From: Nostoc paludosum FACHB-159
GTDB lineage: Bacteria; Cyanobacteriota; Cyanobacteriia; Cyanobacteriales; Nostocaceae
Direction: 5' to 3'
Length of the DNA stretch: 64,000 bases
Assembly (NCBI RefSeq): GCF_014698835.1
Contig: NZ_JACJTU010000023.1
Span: 79,684 to 143,683, forward strand
The notes beneath the pieces are model-generated. The model saw only the letters and a program-made list of their open reading frames with translations. It was not told the DNA's origin and did no database searches. Shown in pieces: positions 51,323-60,108 of this stretch (its first letter is position 1; each line of letters begins with the position of its first letter). A program made the position numbers and the translations under genes.

Positions 51323-52174
51323 TTAACCTACGTCATCATGGGCGAAACGGTTAAACAGGAAGTCTAGCGCATAGTTACGCAGTTGATAATATTGTGGATC
51401 TTCCATGATGCGGGCGCGATCGCGGGGACGCGAAAAAGGAATTTCCATGACTTCGCCAATCTTTGCATGAGGCCCATTAGTCATCATCACCAATTTGTCT
51501 GCTAAAAATAACGCTTCGTCGATGTCGTGGGTAATCATCAACACTGTGCAGCGGTTTTCATTCCAAATTTTCAGCAGTTCTTCTTGTAACTCTTCTTTGG
51601 TGATGGCATCCAGCGCCCCGAAAGGTTCGTCTAAAATTAAGACTTTGGGACGAATTGCTAAAGCGCGGGCGATGGAAACTCTTTGTCTCATACCACCGGA
51701 CATTTGCATTGGTTTCTTTTCCATCGCGTCAGCCAGTCCCACCATTGCTAAATGATCGCGGACGATCGCTCTTTTTTCAGCTTGTGGTTTATTAGGATAA
51801 ACGGCGTTAACAGCTAAGTAAATATTGTCAAAAGCAGTCCGCCAGGGTAGCAAGGCGTAGTTTTGGAAGACAACCATTCTATCCGGACCTGGTTTGGTAA
51901 TGGGCTGTCCTTCTAGTAATACTTGCCCGGAGGTGGGAAAGTTAAAACCGGATACCATATTTAATAGCGTGGATTTACCGCAGCCAGAGTGACCGATGAC
52001 ACAAATAAACTCGCCTTGTTCGACGTTGAGGTTAACACCATCGAGTACGGTGAAGGGGCCTTTTTTGGTGGGATAGACTTTGGTAACGTCTTTGATTTCT
52101 AGGAAGGGACGGCGGGTAGTGGCTGTATTTTGTAGTGGCTTGAGGTCGGTAATTGTTGAGTTGCGGTTTTGCAT
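51323..52174 (-). CDS. cmpD: Bicarbonate ABC transporter ATPase CmpD
   Basis: A 283-residue ABC ATPase, the single-domain ATP-binding subunit of the high-affinity bicarbonate importer, acting on the cytoplasmic face of the membrane. Walker A GHSGCGKSTLLNM is near residue 63, the Q-loop is in VFQNYALLPWRTAFDN, the signature is MSGGMRQRVSIARAL, Walker B is VLILDEPFGALDAI and the H-loop is MITHDIDEALFLAD. CmpD and NrtD ATPases are hard to separate by sequence alone; the assignment follows from cmpA in the same cluster. It is the last gene of the minus-strand cluster, 173 bp after cmpC, with a hairpin at 51287-51312 just downstream. Confidence 0.88.
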   Translation of the reverse strand: MQNRNSTITDLKPLQNTATTRRPFLEIKDVTKVYPTKKGPFTVLDGVNLNVEQGEFICVIGHSGCGKSTLLNMVSGFNFPTSGQVLLEGQPITKPGPDRMVVFQNYALLPWRTAFDNIYLAVNAVYPNKPQAEKRAIVRDHLAMVGLADAMEKKPMQMSGGMRQRVSIARALAIRPKVLILDEPFGALDAITKEELQEELLKIWNENRCTVLMITHDIDEALFLADKLVMMTNGPHAKIGEVMEIPFSRPRDRARIMEDPQYYQLRNYALDFLFNRFAHDDVG

Positions 52175-52347
52175 AGTGATTTGGTGATTGGGTACTGGGG
52201 ACTGGTGATTGGGGATTGGGGACTGGGGACTCTTCGCGGCGAACTGTTAAAGTTCAGAGGTTCATTAATGGAGTTGAAAGGCCAATAGGTTCAGTTAAGC
52301 TTTTTTCTCCCCCTGCCTTCTGCCTTCTGCCTCCTGCCTCTTGCCTT

Positions 52348-54354
52348 CTATGAAGCGAGTTTTCTTCTGGGGGCATCAAGAATGACTTCGGCAACTGAGA
52401 AATCGCGTTTAATTTTCAAGCTGTTGAGATAGGCAATTGGGTCGTCGGCGTTAAAGGGAGTACCATCGAACAGTTGGATGGGTTGGCGAATGTAGCTAAT
52501 ATCTAAGCCTAATTCCCGTGCGGCGGTACTGAAAACGCGCACTCGACAGACGCGTTCGACAACTTCCACCCAATTTCTGGGGAAGGGAGTGTCACCCCAA
52601 CGCGCTAATTGACTCATAATCCAAATTTGTTCGGTGCGACTGGGGCGGTTGATGGCAGACTCGGAATAAAACTGGTGGTGGGCATAGTCTCGCAGGGGAT
52701 GGTTGATGTCGCAGGTGAGGCTATCTGGATCTTCGAGTTGGATGTATTCTAGATCGGTGCTGACATACTCTCGCCCTGCTAAAATTTGCCTAATTTCTTC
52801 GGCATTGTTGGGATTTGCACAGTATTGACAAGCTTCTAGCAACGCTTTGGTTAAGGCGATGTGGGTATTGGGATAAGTTTCTGCCCACTCTTCCCGCACT
52901 CCCAGAACTTTACCGGGGTGTCCTAGCCAAACTTCTAAGTCTGTGGCGATGGTAAAGCCGACATTTTCGGCGGCGGCGCGGTAGTTCCAAGGTTCGCCGA
53001 CGCAGTAACCATCAATGCTGCCGGCTTGCAAGTCGGCTACCATCTGGGCTGGGGGAATGGTCTTCATGTCTACATCGCCGTCGGGGTCTATTCCACCAGC
53101 GGCTAGCCAGTAACGCAGGAGTAAGTTGTGCATTGATGCGGGATGCACTACTCCCATTGTGTGTCTTTGTTCGCGGGTACTCAGCAGATATCTCTTGAAG
53201 TCTGATAAGCTTTGCACGCCTTGGTCGTAAAAGCGTTTTGCTAAGGTAATGGCGTTACCGTTGCGAGTCATGGTGAGGGCAGTGACAACGGGGAAAGGTT
53301 GGTTGTTGTGTCCTCCCAAAGTTAACCACATCGGCATCCCGGAAGGCATTTGCGCTGCGTCTAAATAACCGCCGGTCATGCCATCAACGATACCCCGCCA
53401 GCTACTTTCGCGCACGAGGTGAACTTCATCTAAACCATGCTTGACGAAGAAGCCTTTTTCTTTGGCAACTGCTAAGGGGGCGCAAGCGGTGAGGGGTAAA
53501 AAGCCGATTTCTAAGTTAACTTTTTCTAAGCCGTGACGGGAAATGTCGGCAGTTTTTCTGGCGCGAATTTTCTTAATGCGTTTTTGTTGGTTGAGGAAGT
53601 AAATCATTTCACTCCGCAAGCTGTAGTAGCTGGGATGTTCTACAACTTCCATGCGCTTGCGGGGTCTAGGAATATCTACTTCTAGAATGTCACCAATTTT
53701 CGATTCGGGGCCGTTGGTGAGCATGACAATTCTGTCAGATAATAGCACCGCTTCGTCTACATCATGGGTAACCATGACAGCGGTAACTTCATTTTCTTCG
53801 CAAATTTGCATCAGTTGTTCTTGCAAATTACCGCGAGTGAGTGCATCTAAAGCGCCGAAGGGTTCATCTAATAATAGTAACTTGGGGCGAATCGCTAAAG
53901 CGCGGGCGATCGCTACACGTTGCTTTTGTCCCCCAGATAACATTCCCGGCTGTTTGTCGGCGTGGGGACGCAAGCCCACCATGTCTATGTGTTTTTCGAT
54001 AATGGCGTTGCGTTCGGCTGCGGGTACGCCTTTCATTACTGAGTCTACCGCTAGGGCAATATTTTCTCTAACTGTCCGCCAAGGTAATAGCGAATAGTTT
54101 TGAAAAACCACCATTCTATCGGGGCCTGGTTGGCTGATTCTTTGCCCTTCTAGGGTGACAATACCTTCGCTAGGCAAATCCAAGCCTGCAATCATATTTA
54201 ATAATGTAGATTTGCCGCAACCGGAGTGACCAATTAAAGAAACAAATTCTCCTTTCTTAATTTCCAGGTCAATTCCTTTGAGGGCAATATATTTACCACC
54301 GCCGGTTAATTCAAAAACTTTATCAATGCGATCGACAGCAACAAATGTAGACAT
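52348..54354 (-). CDS. cmpC: Bicarbonate ABC transporter ATPase CmpC with CmpA-like C-terminal domain
   Basis: A 668-residue fusion. Residues 1-260 are an ABC ATPase (Walker A GHSGCGKSTLLNMIAG, signature LSGGQKQRVAIARAL, Walker B LLLLDEPFGALDAL, H-loop VTHDVDEAVLLSD). Residues about 285-660 resemble the substrate-binding subunit (LEIGFLPLTACAPLAVAKEKGFFVKHGL, GYLDAAQMPSGMPMWLTLGG), the regulatory domain found in CmpC and NrtC. The start at 54354 (MSTFVAVDRIDKVFEL) is chosen; a frame from 54435 would add residues from promoter-like sequence. It follows flv2 by 105 bp that include AATTACGAATTACG repeats. It is separated from cmpB by the flv4-2 genes, which is unusual. Confidence 0.88.
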   Translation of the reverse strand: MSTFVAVDRIDKVFELTGGGKYIALKGIDLEIKKGEFVSLIGHSGCGKSTLLNMIAGLDLPSEGIVTLEGQRISQPGPDRMVVFQNYSLLPWRTVRENIALAVDSVMKGVPAAERNAIIEKHIDMVGLRPHADKQPGMLSGGQKQRVAIARALAIRPKLLLLDEPFGALDALTRGNLQEQLMQICEENEVTAVMVTHDVDEAVLLSDRIVMLTNGPESKIGDILEVDIPRPRKRMEVVEHPSYYSLRSEMIYFLNQQKRIKKIRARKTADISRHGLEKVNLEIGFLPLTACAPLAVAKEKGFFVKHGLDEVHLVRESSWRGIVDGMTGGYLDAAQMPSGMPMWLTLGGHNNQPFPVVTALTMTRNGNAITLAKRFYDQGVQSLSDFKRYLLSTREQRHTMGVVHPASMHNLLLRYWLAAGGIDPDGDVDMKTIPPAQMVADLQAGSIDGYCVGEPWNYRAAAENVGFTIATDLEVWLGHPGKVLGVREEWAETYPNTHIALTKALLEACQYCANPNNAEEIRQILAGREYVSTDLEYIQLEDPDSLTCDINHPLRDYAHHQFYSESAINRPSRTEQIWIMSQLARWGDTPFPRNWVEVVERVCRVRVFSTAARELGLDISYIRQPIQLFDGTPFNADDPIAYLNSLKIKRDFSVAEVILDAPRRKLAS

Positions 54355-54459
54355 GGCAGTTTCAAAATTTGTAATTTGCTCAGAAAATTTAGAACAGATA
54401 AAAAAGTAAACACCAGAAAGAATGCAGCTTTTCAATAATTACGAATTACGAATTACGAA

Positions 54460-56196
54460 TTAATAATAGCTGCCGGATTTACGATATTCTAAGGCGGTTA
54501 AGCCATCGGTTTCTAGGACTTGACCTTTATCGACTACGGCATAAATTAACCATCTGTCACCACATTTGATTTGATTTTGTACCGTGCATTCTAAATAGGA
54601 CAAGGCTTCGGTGAGAATTAGGCAACCATTGTCAGCAGTTTGTGTGGAGAGATTGACAAAGGGATTGTTTCCTAAAACACTATTGCGGGAAAAATAGCGG
54701 CGGACATTTCTACCTTCTTTAAGAATATTTAATACAAATTTATCACCAGGATGACACATTAAATCAGCGTTTTGTTCTTCAGCAATAGCAACCATAATTC
54801 CTGGTGGATTAAAAGTTGCTTGAGAAACCCAAGAAGTTAAAACTCCTTTGTGGCTTTCTCCATCGCGAGTTGTTAAAACGCACAAGGAACCGATGATCCG
54901 ACCTACTGCTTGTTCGGTACGATCTACTTGGGTTTCTGTGACGACTTGACGCGCAGTCCGCAATTTTTTTGTTTTCTTCAAGTTTTGGGCAAAGGAAGCG
55001 CCTGCTTCTTTGCACTGTTGAAAAATTTCATCTGTGGGTGTAAAGCGGACTCGGATTGTTTCAAATCCTAAAAGATAATTGGCATCTTTGAGTTTACTTT
55101 CAAGTAAATCAATTGCCTCTCCACTCCAGCCGAATGAACCAAATACTCCGGCTAATTTTGTTTTGGCTGCTGTGGCTAGAACTATTCCTAAAGCTGTTTG
55201 AATTTGGGTTGGTGCATGACCGCCTAATGTGGGCGAACCAATAATAAAGCCGTCGCAAGCTTCAACAACGCGGGTAATTTCTGCTGGTTCAGCTAGTTCG
55301 CAATTAATCGACTCTACATTGACTCCATTTTCAATTAAACCTTGAGCGATCGCATTAGCTACAATTGCCGTATTTCCGTAAGCAGAGGCATAAAGTAAAG
55401 CAACACTTAATTCTTGTAATTTTTGTTTTTGACACCATTGCCGATAATCAAAAGTAAACCGACTTAAACTGTAACGAACAACAGGCCCGTGAGCAGGAGC
55501 ATAACATTTTGCCGGGAAAATTGAAAGCTTTTCTAAAGCAACTTCGACTTGTTTTGCTTGGGGTGCGTGGAGACAATCAAAATAGTAATGACGTTCTGCA
55601 TCTAAACGTTTCCAGTCTTCATCGAAGAGGGTATCTTCACAAATATGAGCGCCAAAAAATTTGTCTGTATAAAGAATTTTGGTAGCAGAATCATAAGTAC
55701 ACAATCCATCTGCCCAGCGAGGAGTCGGTACAGTAATAAATGTGAGATTATGCCCTTGCCCTAAATCTAAAGTATCCTCTGAACGCACAGCTTGAATGCG
55801 CGATTCCCATTCTGGAAAAGCAGTTTTCAAAGCATTAGCAGCAGGGCGAGAACAAATTAAAGTAGCTTGATTAGCTTGAGAAAATAATACTTGTAAAGTG
55901 GCTCTGCGGTTGGGGTTAACATGACCGAGAACAATGTAATCTAAGGTAGCGAAATCTAAATATTGTGCTAATTCTTGAAGATAAATTTCCGTAAAGGATT
56001 CGCCAGGAGGATCGATTAAAGCTTTTTTATCAGCTTGAATGAGATAAGAATTTGCCGTAGTTCCCCGTTGGCGGGAATACTCAACTTCAAATTTTAGTCT
56101 TTCCCAAGTCCGCGATCGCAAAACCAGCGTGTCTTTAGCAATTTCAGCAACCTGTACATCTCTCGGACGACTGGTAATCAAAGTATTAGCAGACAT
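54460..56196 (-). CDS. flv2: Flavodiiron protein Flv2
   Basis: A 578-residue cyanobacterial class C flavodiiron protein. A beta-lactamase-like domain (residues 1-255) has non-canonical diiron-site residues: the motif equivalent to HxExDH reads GHVNPNRRA, as in the Flv1/Flv2 group. A flavodoxin domain (about 265-405) includes ALLYASAYGNTAIVANAIAQGL and IIGSPTLGGHAP. The C-terminal flavin reductase domain (about 425-578) includes RIIGSLCVLTTRDGESHKGVLTSWVSQATFNPPG. Flv2 works with Flv4 as an electron sink that protects photosystem II at low CO2 and high light. The start at 56196 has AGAGGT upstream; the longer frame from 56280 passes through heptamer repeats. Confidence 0.9.
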   Translation of the reverse strand: MSANTLITSRPRDVQVAEIAKDTLVLRSRTWERLKFEVEYSRQRGTTANSYLIQADKKALIDPPGESFTEIYLQELAQYLDFATLDYIVLGHVNPNRRATLQVLFSQANQATLICSRPAANALKTAFPEWESRIQAVRSEDTLDLGQGHNLTFITVPTPRWADGLCTYDSATKILYTDKFFGAHICEDTLFDEDWKRLDAERHYYFDCLHAPQAKQVEVALEKLSIFPAKCYAPAHGPVVRYSLSRFTFDYRQWCQKQKLQELSVALLYASAYGNTAIVANAIAQGLIENGVNVESINCELAEPAEITRVVEACDGFIIGSPTLGGHAPTQIQTALGIVLATAAKTKLAGVFGSFGWSGEAIDLLESKLKDANYLLGFETIRVRFTPTDEIFQQCKEAGASFAQNLKKTKKLRTARQVVTETQVDRTEQAVGRIIGSLCVLTTRDGESHKGVLTSWVSQATFNPPGIMVAIAEEQNADLMCHPGDKFVLNILKEGRNVRRYFSRNSVLGNNPFVNLSTQTADNGCLILTEALSYLECTVQNQIKCGDRWLIYAVVDKGQVLETDGLTALEYRKSGSYY

Positions 56197-56313
56197 AGTA
56201 ACCTCTCTGTGAGAATTGGTTATTGGGCATTGGGCATGGGGCATTGGATATGGGCTATTGGTTATTAGAAATCTCCCCATCTCCTTATCTCCCCATCACC
56301 CCATCTGCCCTTT

Positions 56314-56826
56314 CTAATTGCCGTTGGTTTCAACTAATTCAGATTTGGTTCGATTTTTATAGCGTTTAGATATTGCTTGTTCGGGGTCGATGCCATCAAA
56401 GGTAGGAGGTAGCCAAACTCGAACAACTAGTATTACTCCTAAAACCAATAAGAAGGCACAAGTGGCTAAAATTTGACTCCAATTAGTTTCTAAAACTCCT
56501 TTAACAATGACTTCTCGCAAGGCAGAAACAATGGAGACTTCGACGGCTACGCCAATAGATATTCGTTGTTCTTGTAAGTAAATAATCAGCAGTCGAAATA
56601 ACTCAACTAAGATGAGCAAAAAGAGAATATCGGCAGTAACAACATGAAAATCCAGTGGGGGAAGCAGGGAGAAAAACATATCTCTCACCTGAATTACCAT
56701 GAAGCAAAATAAACCGAGACACAGAGAAACGACAATCAAATCTTGAATAAATTCCAAGCTTTTGACGATGCGTTTCCGATGGATTTCATAGGTGAGAATT
56801 GGGCTATCTTGAGCAGGTTTATACAT
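56314..56826 (-). CDS. Sll0218-like membrane protein of the flv4-2 operon (PsiE-like)
   Basis: A 170-residue membrane protein with about four hydrophobic segments (residues 28-48, 63-84, 95-115 and 123-142). The sequence (FIQDLIVVSLCLGLFCFMVIQVRDMFFSLL, ILVELFRLLIIYLQEQRISIGVAVEVSIVSALREVIVKG) fits the phosphate-starvation-inducible PsiE-like family. In Synechocystis the gene between flv4 and flv2 is sll0218, a thylakoid membrane protein that supports photosystem II. Position and type match. Spacers are 104 bp to flv4 and 117 bp to flv2, both with short GGGGAG-type repeats. Confidence 0.85.
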   Translation of the reverse strand: MYKPAQDSPILTYEIHRKRIVKSLEFIQDLIVVSLCLGLFCFMVIQVRDMFFSLLPPLDFHVVTADILFLLILVELFRLLIIYLQEQRISIGVAVEVSIVSALREVIVKGVLETNWSQILATCAFLLVLGVILVVRVWLPPTFDGIDPEQAISKRYKNRTKSELVETNGN

Positions 56827-56930
56827 AGCTTTGTGTGTGGGGAGTGGGGGGATGAGGAGATGGGGAGATGAGGGAGTGAGAGAAAAATAACTACAGACTC
56901 TTGCCTATTGCCTATTGTCTGTTCCCTTTC

Positions 56931-58664
56931 TTAGTAATGATTGCCAATTTTGCGGTGATGGACGGCAGTGAATCCGTTGATTTTGGCGACTCGGCCGGTT
57001 TGGACGGTGCTATAAATCACCCAATGGTCGCCACAGTCCATACGGCTGGTGATTTCACATTCGAGATAAGCTAAAGCTTCAGCTAAAATGGGGGATTCGT
57101 TGGTTGCAGCAGGATATGTTTTGATGCCGGCAAAGCGGTCTGCACCGGGAGCAAAACGCTTGAGGAAATGTTTCATTAATCCTTGATATCTGCCTTCTTC
57201 TAAAATGTTTAGAACAAAGCGATCGCCAACGTGCATTAATGTTTCTATTGCCCTATCTTTAGCTACGGCTATCGCTACACCTAAAGGATTCAAACTTGCT
57301 TGCGTTACCCAAGAAGCTAGCATTGCACTTTGAACTTCGCCTTTTTTGGCGGTGATAATATACAGTCCCGTGCTAATTCGCCCCAAGGATTTCTCTAATT
57401 CGTTATCAATAGATTTAATTTGTTTGATTGTGCGATCGCGAGTTAACCATTGACCCATATCTGTCCCCGCTTCATCACACAATTGTTCTATTACTTGTGT
57501 GGGAGCCTCTTTAACTAAAATTGGGCTAAAGGCTTCAATTAATCCTAGTTCTTGAAACTTATTTCGTAATGGATAAACAGGTTCATCTTCTCCTCCTCCC
57601 GACTCTACTAAACCAATTGCTTGTTTATTATGAGCAGCCGCTAATATAGTTTTGAAAGCTGCCTGAAGAACATCTGATGATTGGGGAGGCATTGCAATAA
57701 CTAAACCAGCGGCTTGGTCAACTAATTCTCTAACTTCTTGAGGCTCGGCATTATTCAAAGCTACTAATTCTACCGCTACACCTGTCTTGGCAATTCCATG
57801 TGCGATCGCCCTTACTAAATGCTCGCTATGCCCGTAATCTTCAACATAAAATAAAGCTACTAATGTCTCTGTTTTAGCTTGTTCTGAACTCCAATTTTGA
57901 TAGCGCCCCAGCCATTCGGAAATATACTCTTTTAGTAAAGGCCCGTGTCCTGTAGCAACTGTTTTGATTTCTAATTTTTCAATTCTTTTTAAAGCCGCCA
58001 ATACAGACCGAGCATTAGGAGCCATCAAGCAATCATAGTAATATTTAAAATCTTCTTCGATGATGTCCAGATTTTCATCATAAGTATGGTCATCACAGTA
58101 GTGCATTCCAAACACATCACAGGTGTAAAGAGTGCCTGTTTTGTGGTCATAAGTCAAGATTGTATCTGGCCAGTGTAAATTAGGAGCCGAAATAAATTCT
58201 AATTGATGTCCGTTACCTAAATCTAAGAATTCCCCACTTTTTACCAGCTTTGATTTAAAAGGCTGGTGAATCATATTTTCTAGAAATTGAATCGCTATCT
58301 TCGCAGCAACAACGGTAACATCAGGAGCGAGTTGTAAAATATTTTTTACTAAGCCACTATGGTCTGGTTCTGTGTGGCTAATAATCAAGTAATCTATCTT
58401 CGTTGGGTCAATTAACCCTGTTAATATGTCTAGATATAACTCCTCAAATTTGCTGTGAGAAGTATCAACTAAAGCTACTTTTTCTCCTTGAATTAAGAAA
58501 GAATTATAGGTCGTGCCATTACGTAAACCAAACTCGATATCAAAACGTTCTCTATCCCAATCAAGACAACGAATAGCAGTTGTTTCAGCAGCGATTTCAA
58601 CAGTTTCAATTGTTAAAAGTCCGGTGTTGGGAATAACTTGAATAGGCTGTGTGAGTGCGACCAT
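56931..58664 (-). CDS. flv4: Flavodiiron protein Flv4
   Basis: A 577-residue class C flavodiiron protein of the Flv3/Flv4 group. The diiron domain keeps canonical ligands (SHTEPDHSGL near residue 95, plus later His/Asp in NLHWPDTILTYD and ATGHGPLL). A flavodoxin domain (about 265-405) has VALFYVEDYGHSEHLVRAIAHGI, and a flavin reductase domain (about 425-577) has GRISTGLYIITAKKGEVQSAMLASWVTQASLNPLG. It pairs with Flv2 as a heterodimer accepting electrons from the photosystem II side. An AGGAG ribosome-binding site stands 9 bp before ATG 58664. The 501-bp upstream spacer suggests an own promoter in addition to any read-through from cmpAB. Confidence 0.9.
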   Translation of the reverse strand: MVALTQPIQVIPNTGLLTIETVEIAAETTAIRCLDWDRERFDIEFGLRNGTTYNSFLIQGEKVALVDTSHSKFEELYLDILTGLIDPTKIDYLIISHTEPDHSGLVKNILQLAPDVTVVAAKIAIQFLENMIHQPFKSKLVKSGEFLDLGNGHQLEFISAPNLHWPDTILTYDHKTGTLYTCDVFGMHYCDDHTYDENLDIIEEDFKYYYDCLMAPNARSVLAALKRIEKLEIKTVATGHGPLLKEYISEWLGRYQNWSSEQAKTETLVALFYVEDYGHSEHLVRAIAHGIAKTGVAVELVALNNAEPQEVRELVDQAAGLVIAMPPQSSDVLQAAFKTILAAAHNKQAIGLVESGGGEDEPVYPLRNKFQELGLIEAFSPILVKEAPTQVIEQLCDEAGTDMGQWLTRDRTIKQIKSIDNELEKSLGRISTGLYIITAKKGEVQSAMLASWVTQASLNPLGVAIAVAKDRAIETLMHVGDRFVLNILEEGRYQGLMKHFLKRFAPGADRFAGIKTYPAATNESPILAEALAYLECEITSRMDCGDHWVIYSTVQTGRVAKINGFTAVHHRKIGNHY

Positions 58665-59165
58665 TGGGTTTCTCCTATCAAGAGATTATCTAGAGCAAGT
58701 GTGCTTATTTCTTATATTTACTTGAAACTTGTGATTAGTAAAATGCCAATTTCTAAAGCTAACTATCAAAAAAAGTTATTGTTATTGTCTCTATATTTAC
58801 TATTGAAATAAGTCAATGATTATCATTAATTTGATGATAAAGATTGAATTTATGAAAGAAAAATACGCTTAGGTTGCTGATATTTAGCTTGAGGATATTT
58901 CTCTAACTTCCTTTAAAAATGGGGCTTACAGCAGTTTTCATCTATTTGAACCACATCTGTCGTAGGGGCGTAAGGCCTTGCGCCCCTACTGCGTGGTTTA
59001 TTTATCTGAAAATTGGTGTAATTCCCTTCCTTTTAAAGAAACTTAGTGAGAATCAAGCTTTAACCCAAGCGTATTAGTTTAAGGAGGAGTGACAAGTTTA
59101 CAGAGGATACCTCGTGTCAAAACTGCTTGAGTTGCAAATTCAGAATTCTGAATTCTGCTGTCTTA
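58665..59165 (-). promoter_or_regulatory. flv4 upstream region with TCAATG dyad and a dispersed palindrome
   Basis: A non-coding stretch between cmpB and flv4. About 150 bp upstream of flv4, TCAATG (58813-58818) begins AATGATTATCATT (58815-58827), a near-perfect dyad. TCAATG is a half-site of the NdhR-type low-carbon motif TCAATG-N10-ATCAAT; the second half-site is poor here (ATTTGA). The dyad also resembles an iron-box core. A perfect-type palindrome GTAGGGGCG / CGCCCCTAC lies at 58962-58989, and a CAGAATTCTGAATTCTG run at 59138-59155. A separate promoter for flv4 is likely. Confidence 0.4.
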
Positions 59166-60005
59166 TTACTTCTGTTCTGCTGGTAAAATCTTGTTTTGCA
59201 GCCAAGCCATTGCTTTATCTAGGAGTAAGCCAACGACACCGATATAAACTAGAGCCAAAATTACTTCGCTGACGTTGTTATTTTGATACGCATCCCAGAT
59301 AAAGAAGCCAATTCCCACAATACCGGACATGACGATTTCAGCAGCGATAATCGCTAACCAAGCTAAACCGATCGCAATTCTCAAACCTGTGAAAATATAA
59401 GGTAAAGCCGCAGGAATCAAAATGTTAGTAAAGTATTCTTTGCGGCTAAGTTGTAAAACTTTGGCGACGTTGTTGTAATCTTGGGGAATTTGAGTCACAC
59501 CCACAGCAGTGTTAATTAAAATCGGCCAAATTGCAGTAATGAAAATTACGAATAATGCTGCGGGTTCATTTTGTCGTAAAGCTGCTAGAGAAATTGGCAC
59601 CCAAGCTAGAGGTGGTACTGTCCGCAGTAATTGGAAGATGGGATCTAAAGCTTTGGACATGGTTTTATTAACACCAATTAGAACGCCCAAAGCAATACCC
59701 ACAACTGCCGCCAAACTATAACTAATAGCGACTCGTTGCAGACTTGCTAAAATTTGCCAAAACAAACCTTTATCGATGCCGCCTCGGTCATAGAATGGCC
59801 AGAAAATGAGTATCCAAGTGTCTTGTATAACCTGTATTGGCCCTGGTAATGTTGCGCCGGGAGTCCAAGCAAATAATTGCCACAGAACGAGAAAAATAAT
59901 GATGGCAATAATTGGTGGTACAAGGTCAGGAAATTGCTTTTGCAGACGAGATATAAAACCATTATTAAGTCTAGGGGTTGCAGGGCGCTTTTGGGCTAGT
60001 GTCAT
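59166..60005 (-). CDS. cmpB: Bicarbonate ABC transporter permease CmpB
   Basis: A 279-residue inner-membrane permease of the nitrate/sulfonate/bicarbonate (NitT/TauT) class. About six hydrophobic segments are visible: LVPPIIAIIIFLVLWQLFAW, ISYSLAAVVGIALGVLIGV, LAWVPISLAAL, LFVIFITAIWPILINTAVG, and others. The EAA-type ATPase contact region is around NILIPAALPYIFTGLRIAIGLAWLAIIAAEIV. The start at ATG 60005 (MTLAQKRPATPRL) has GAGGAG upstream; a TTG at 60023 is possible. It follows cmpA by 103 bp and should form the membrane channel with CmpA, CmpC and CmpD. Confidence 0.9.
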   Translation of the reverse strand: MTLAQKRPATPRLNNGFISRLQKQFPDLVPPIIAIIIFLVLWQLFAWTPGATLPGPIQVIQDTWILIFWPFYDRGGIDKGLFWQILASLQRVAISYSLAAVVGIALGVLIGVNKTMSKALDPIFQLLRTVPPLAWVPISLAALRQNEPAALFVIFITAIWPILINTAVGVTQIPQDYNNVAKVLQLSRKEYFTNILIPAALPYIFTGLRIAIGLAWLAIIAAEIVMSGIVGIGFFIWDAYQNNNVSEVILALVYIGVVGLLLDKAMAWLQNKILPAEQK

Positions 60006-60108
60006 AATTGGCGTTCTCCTCAAATTTTTTGTTGTTAGTCATTAGTCACTACTTATTGGTCATTAGTCATTGGTCATTCTCTCTTAATACCCAATGCCCC
60101 ATGCCCAA

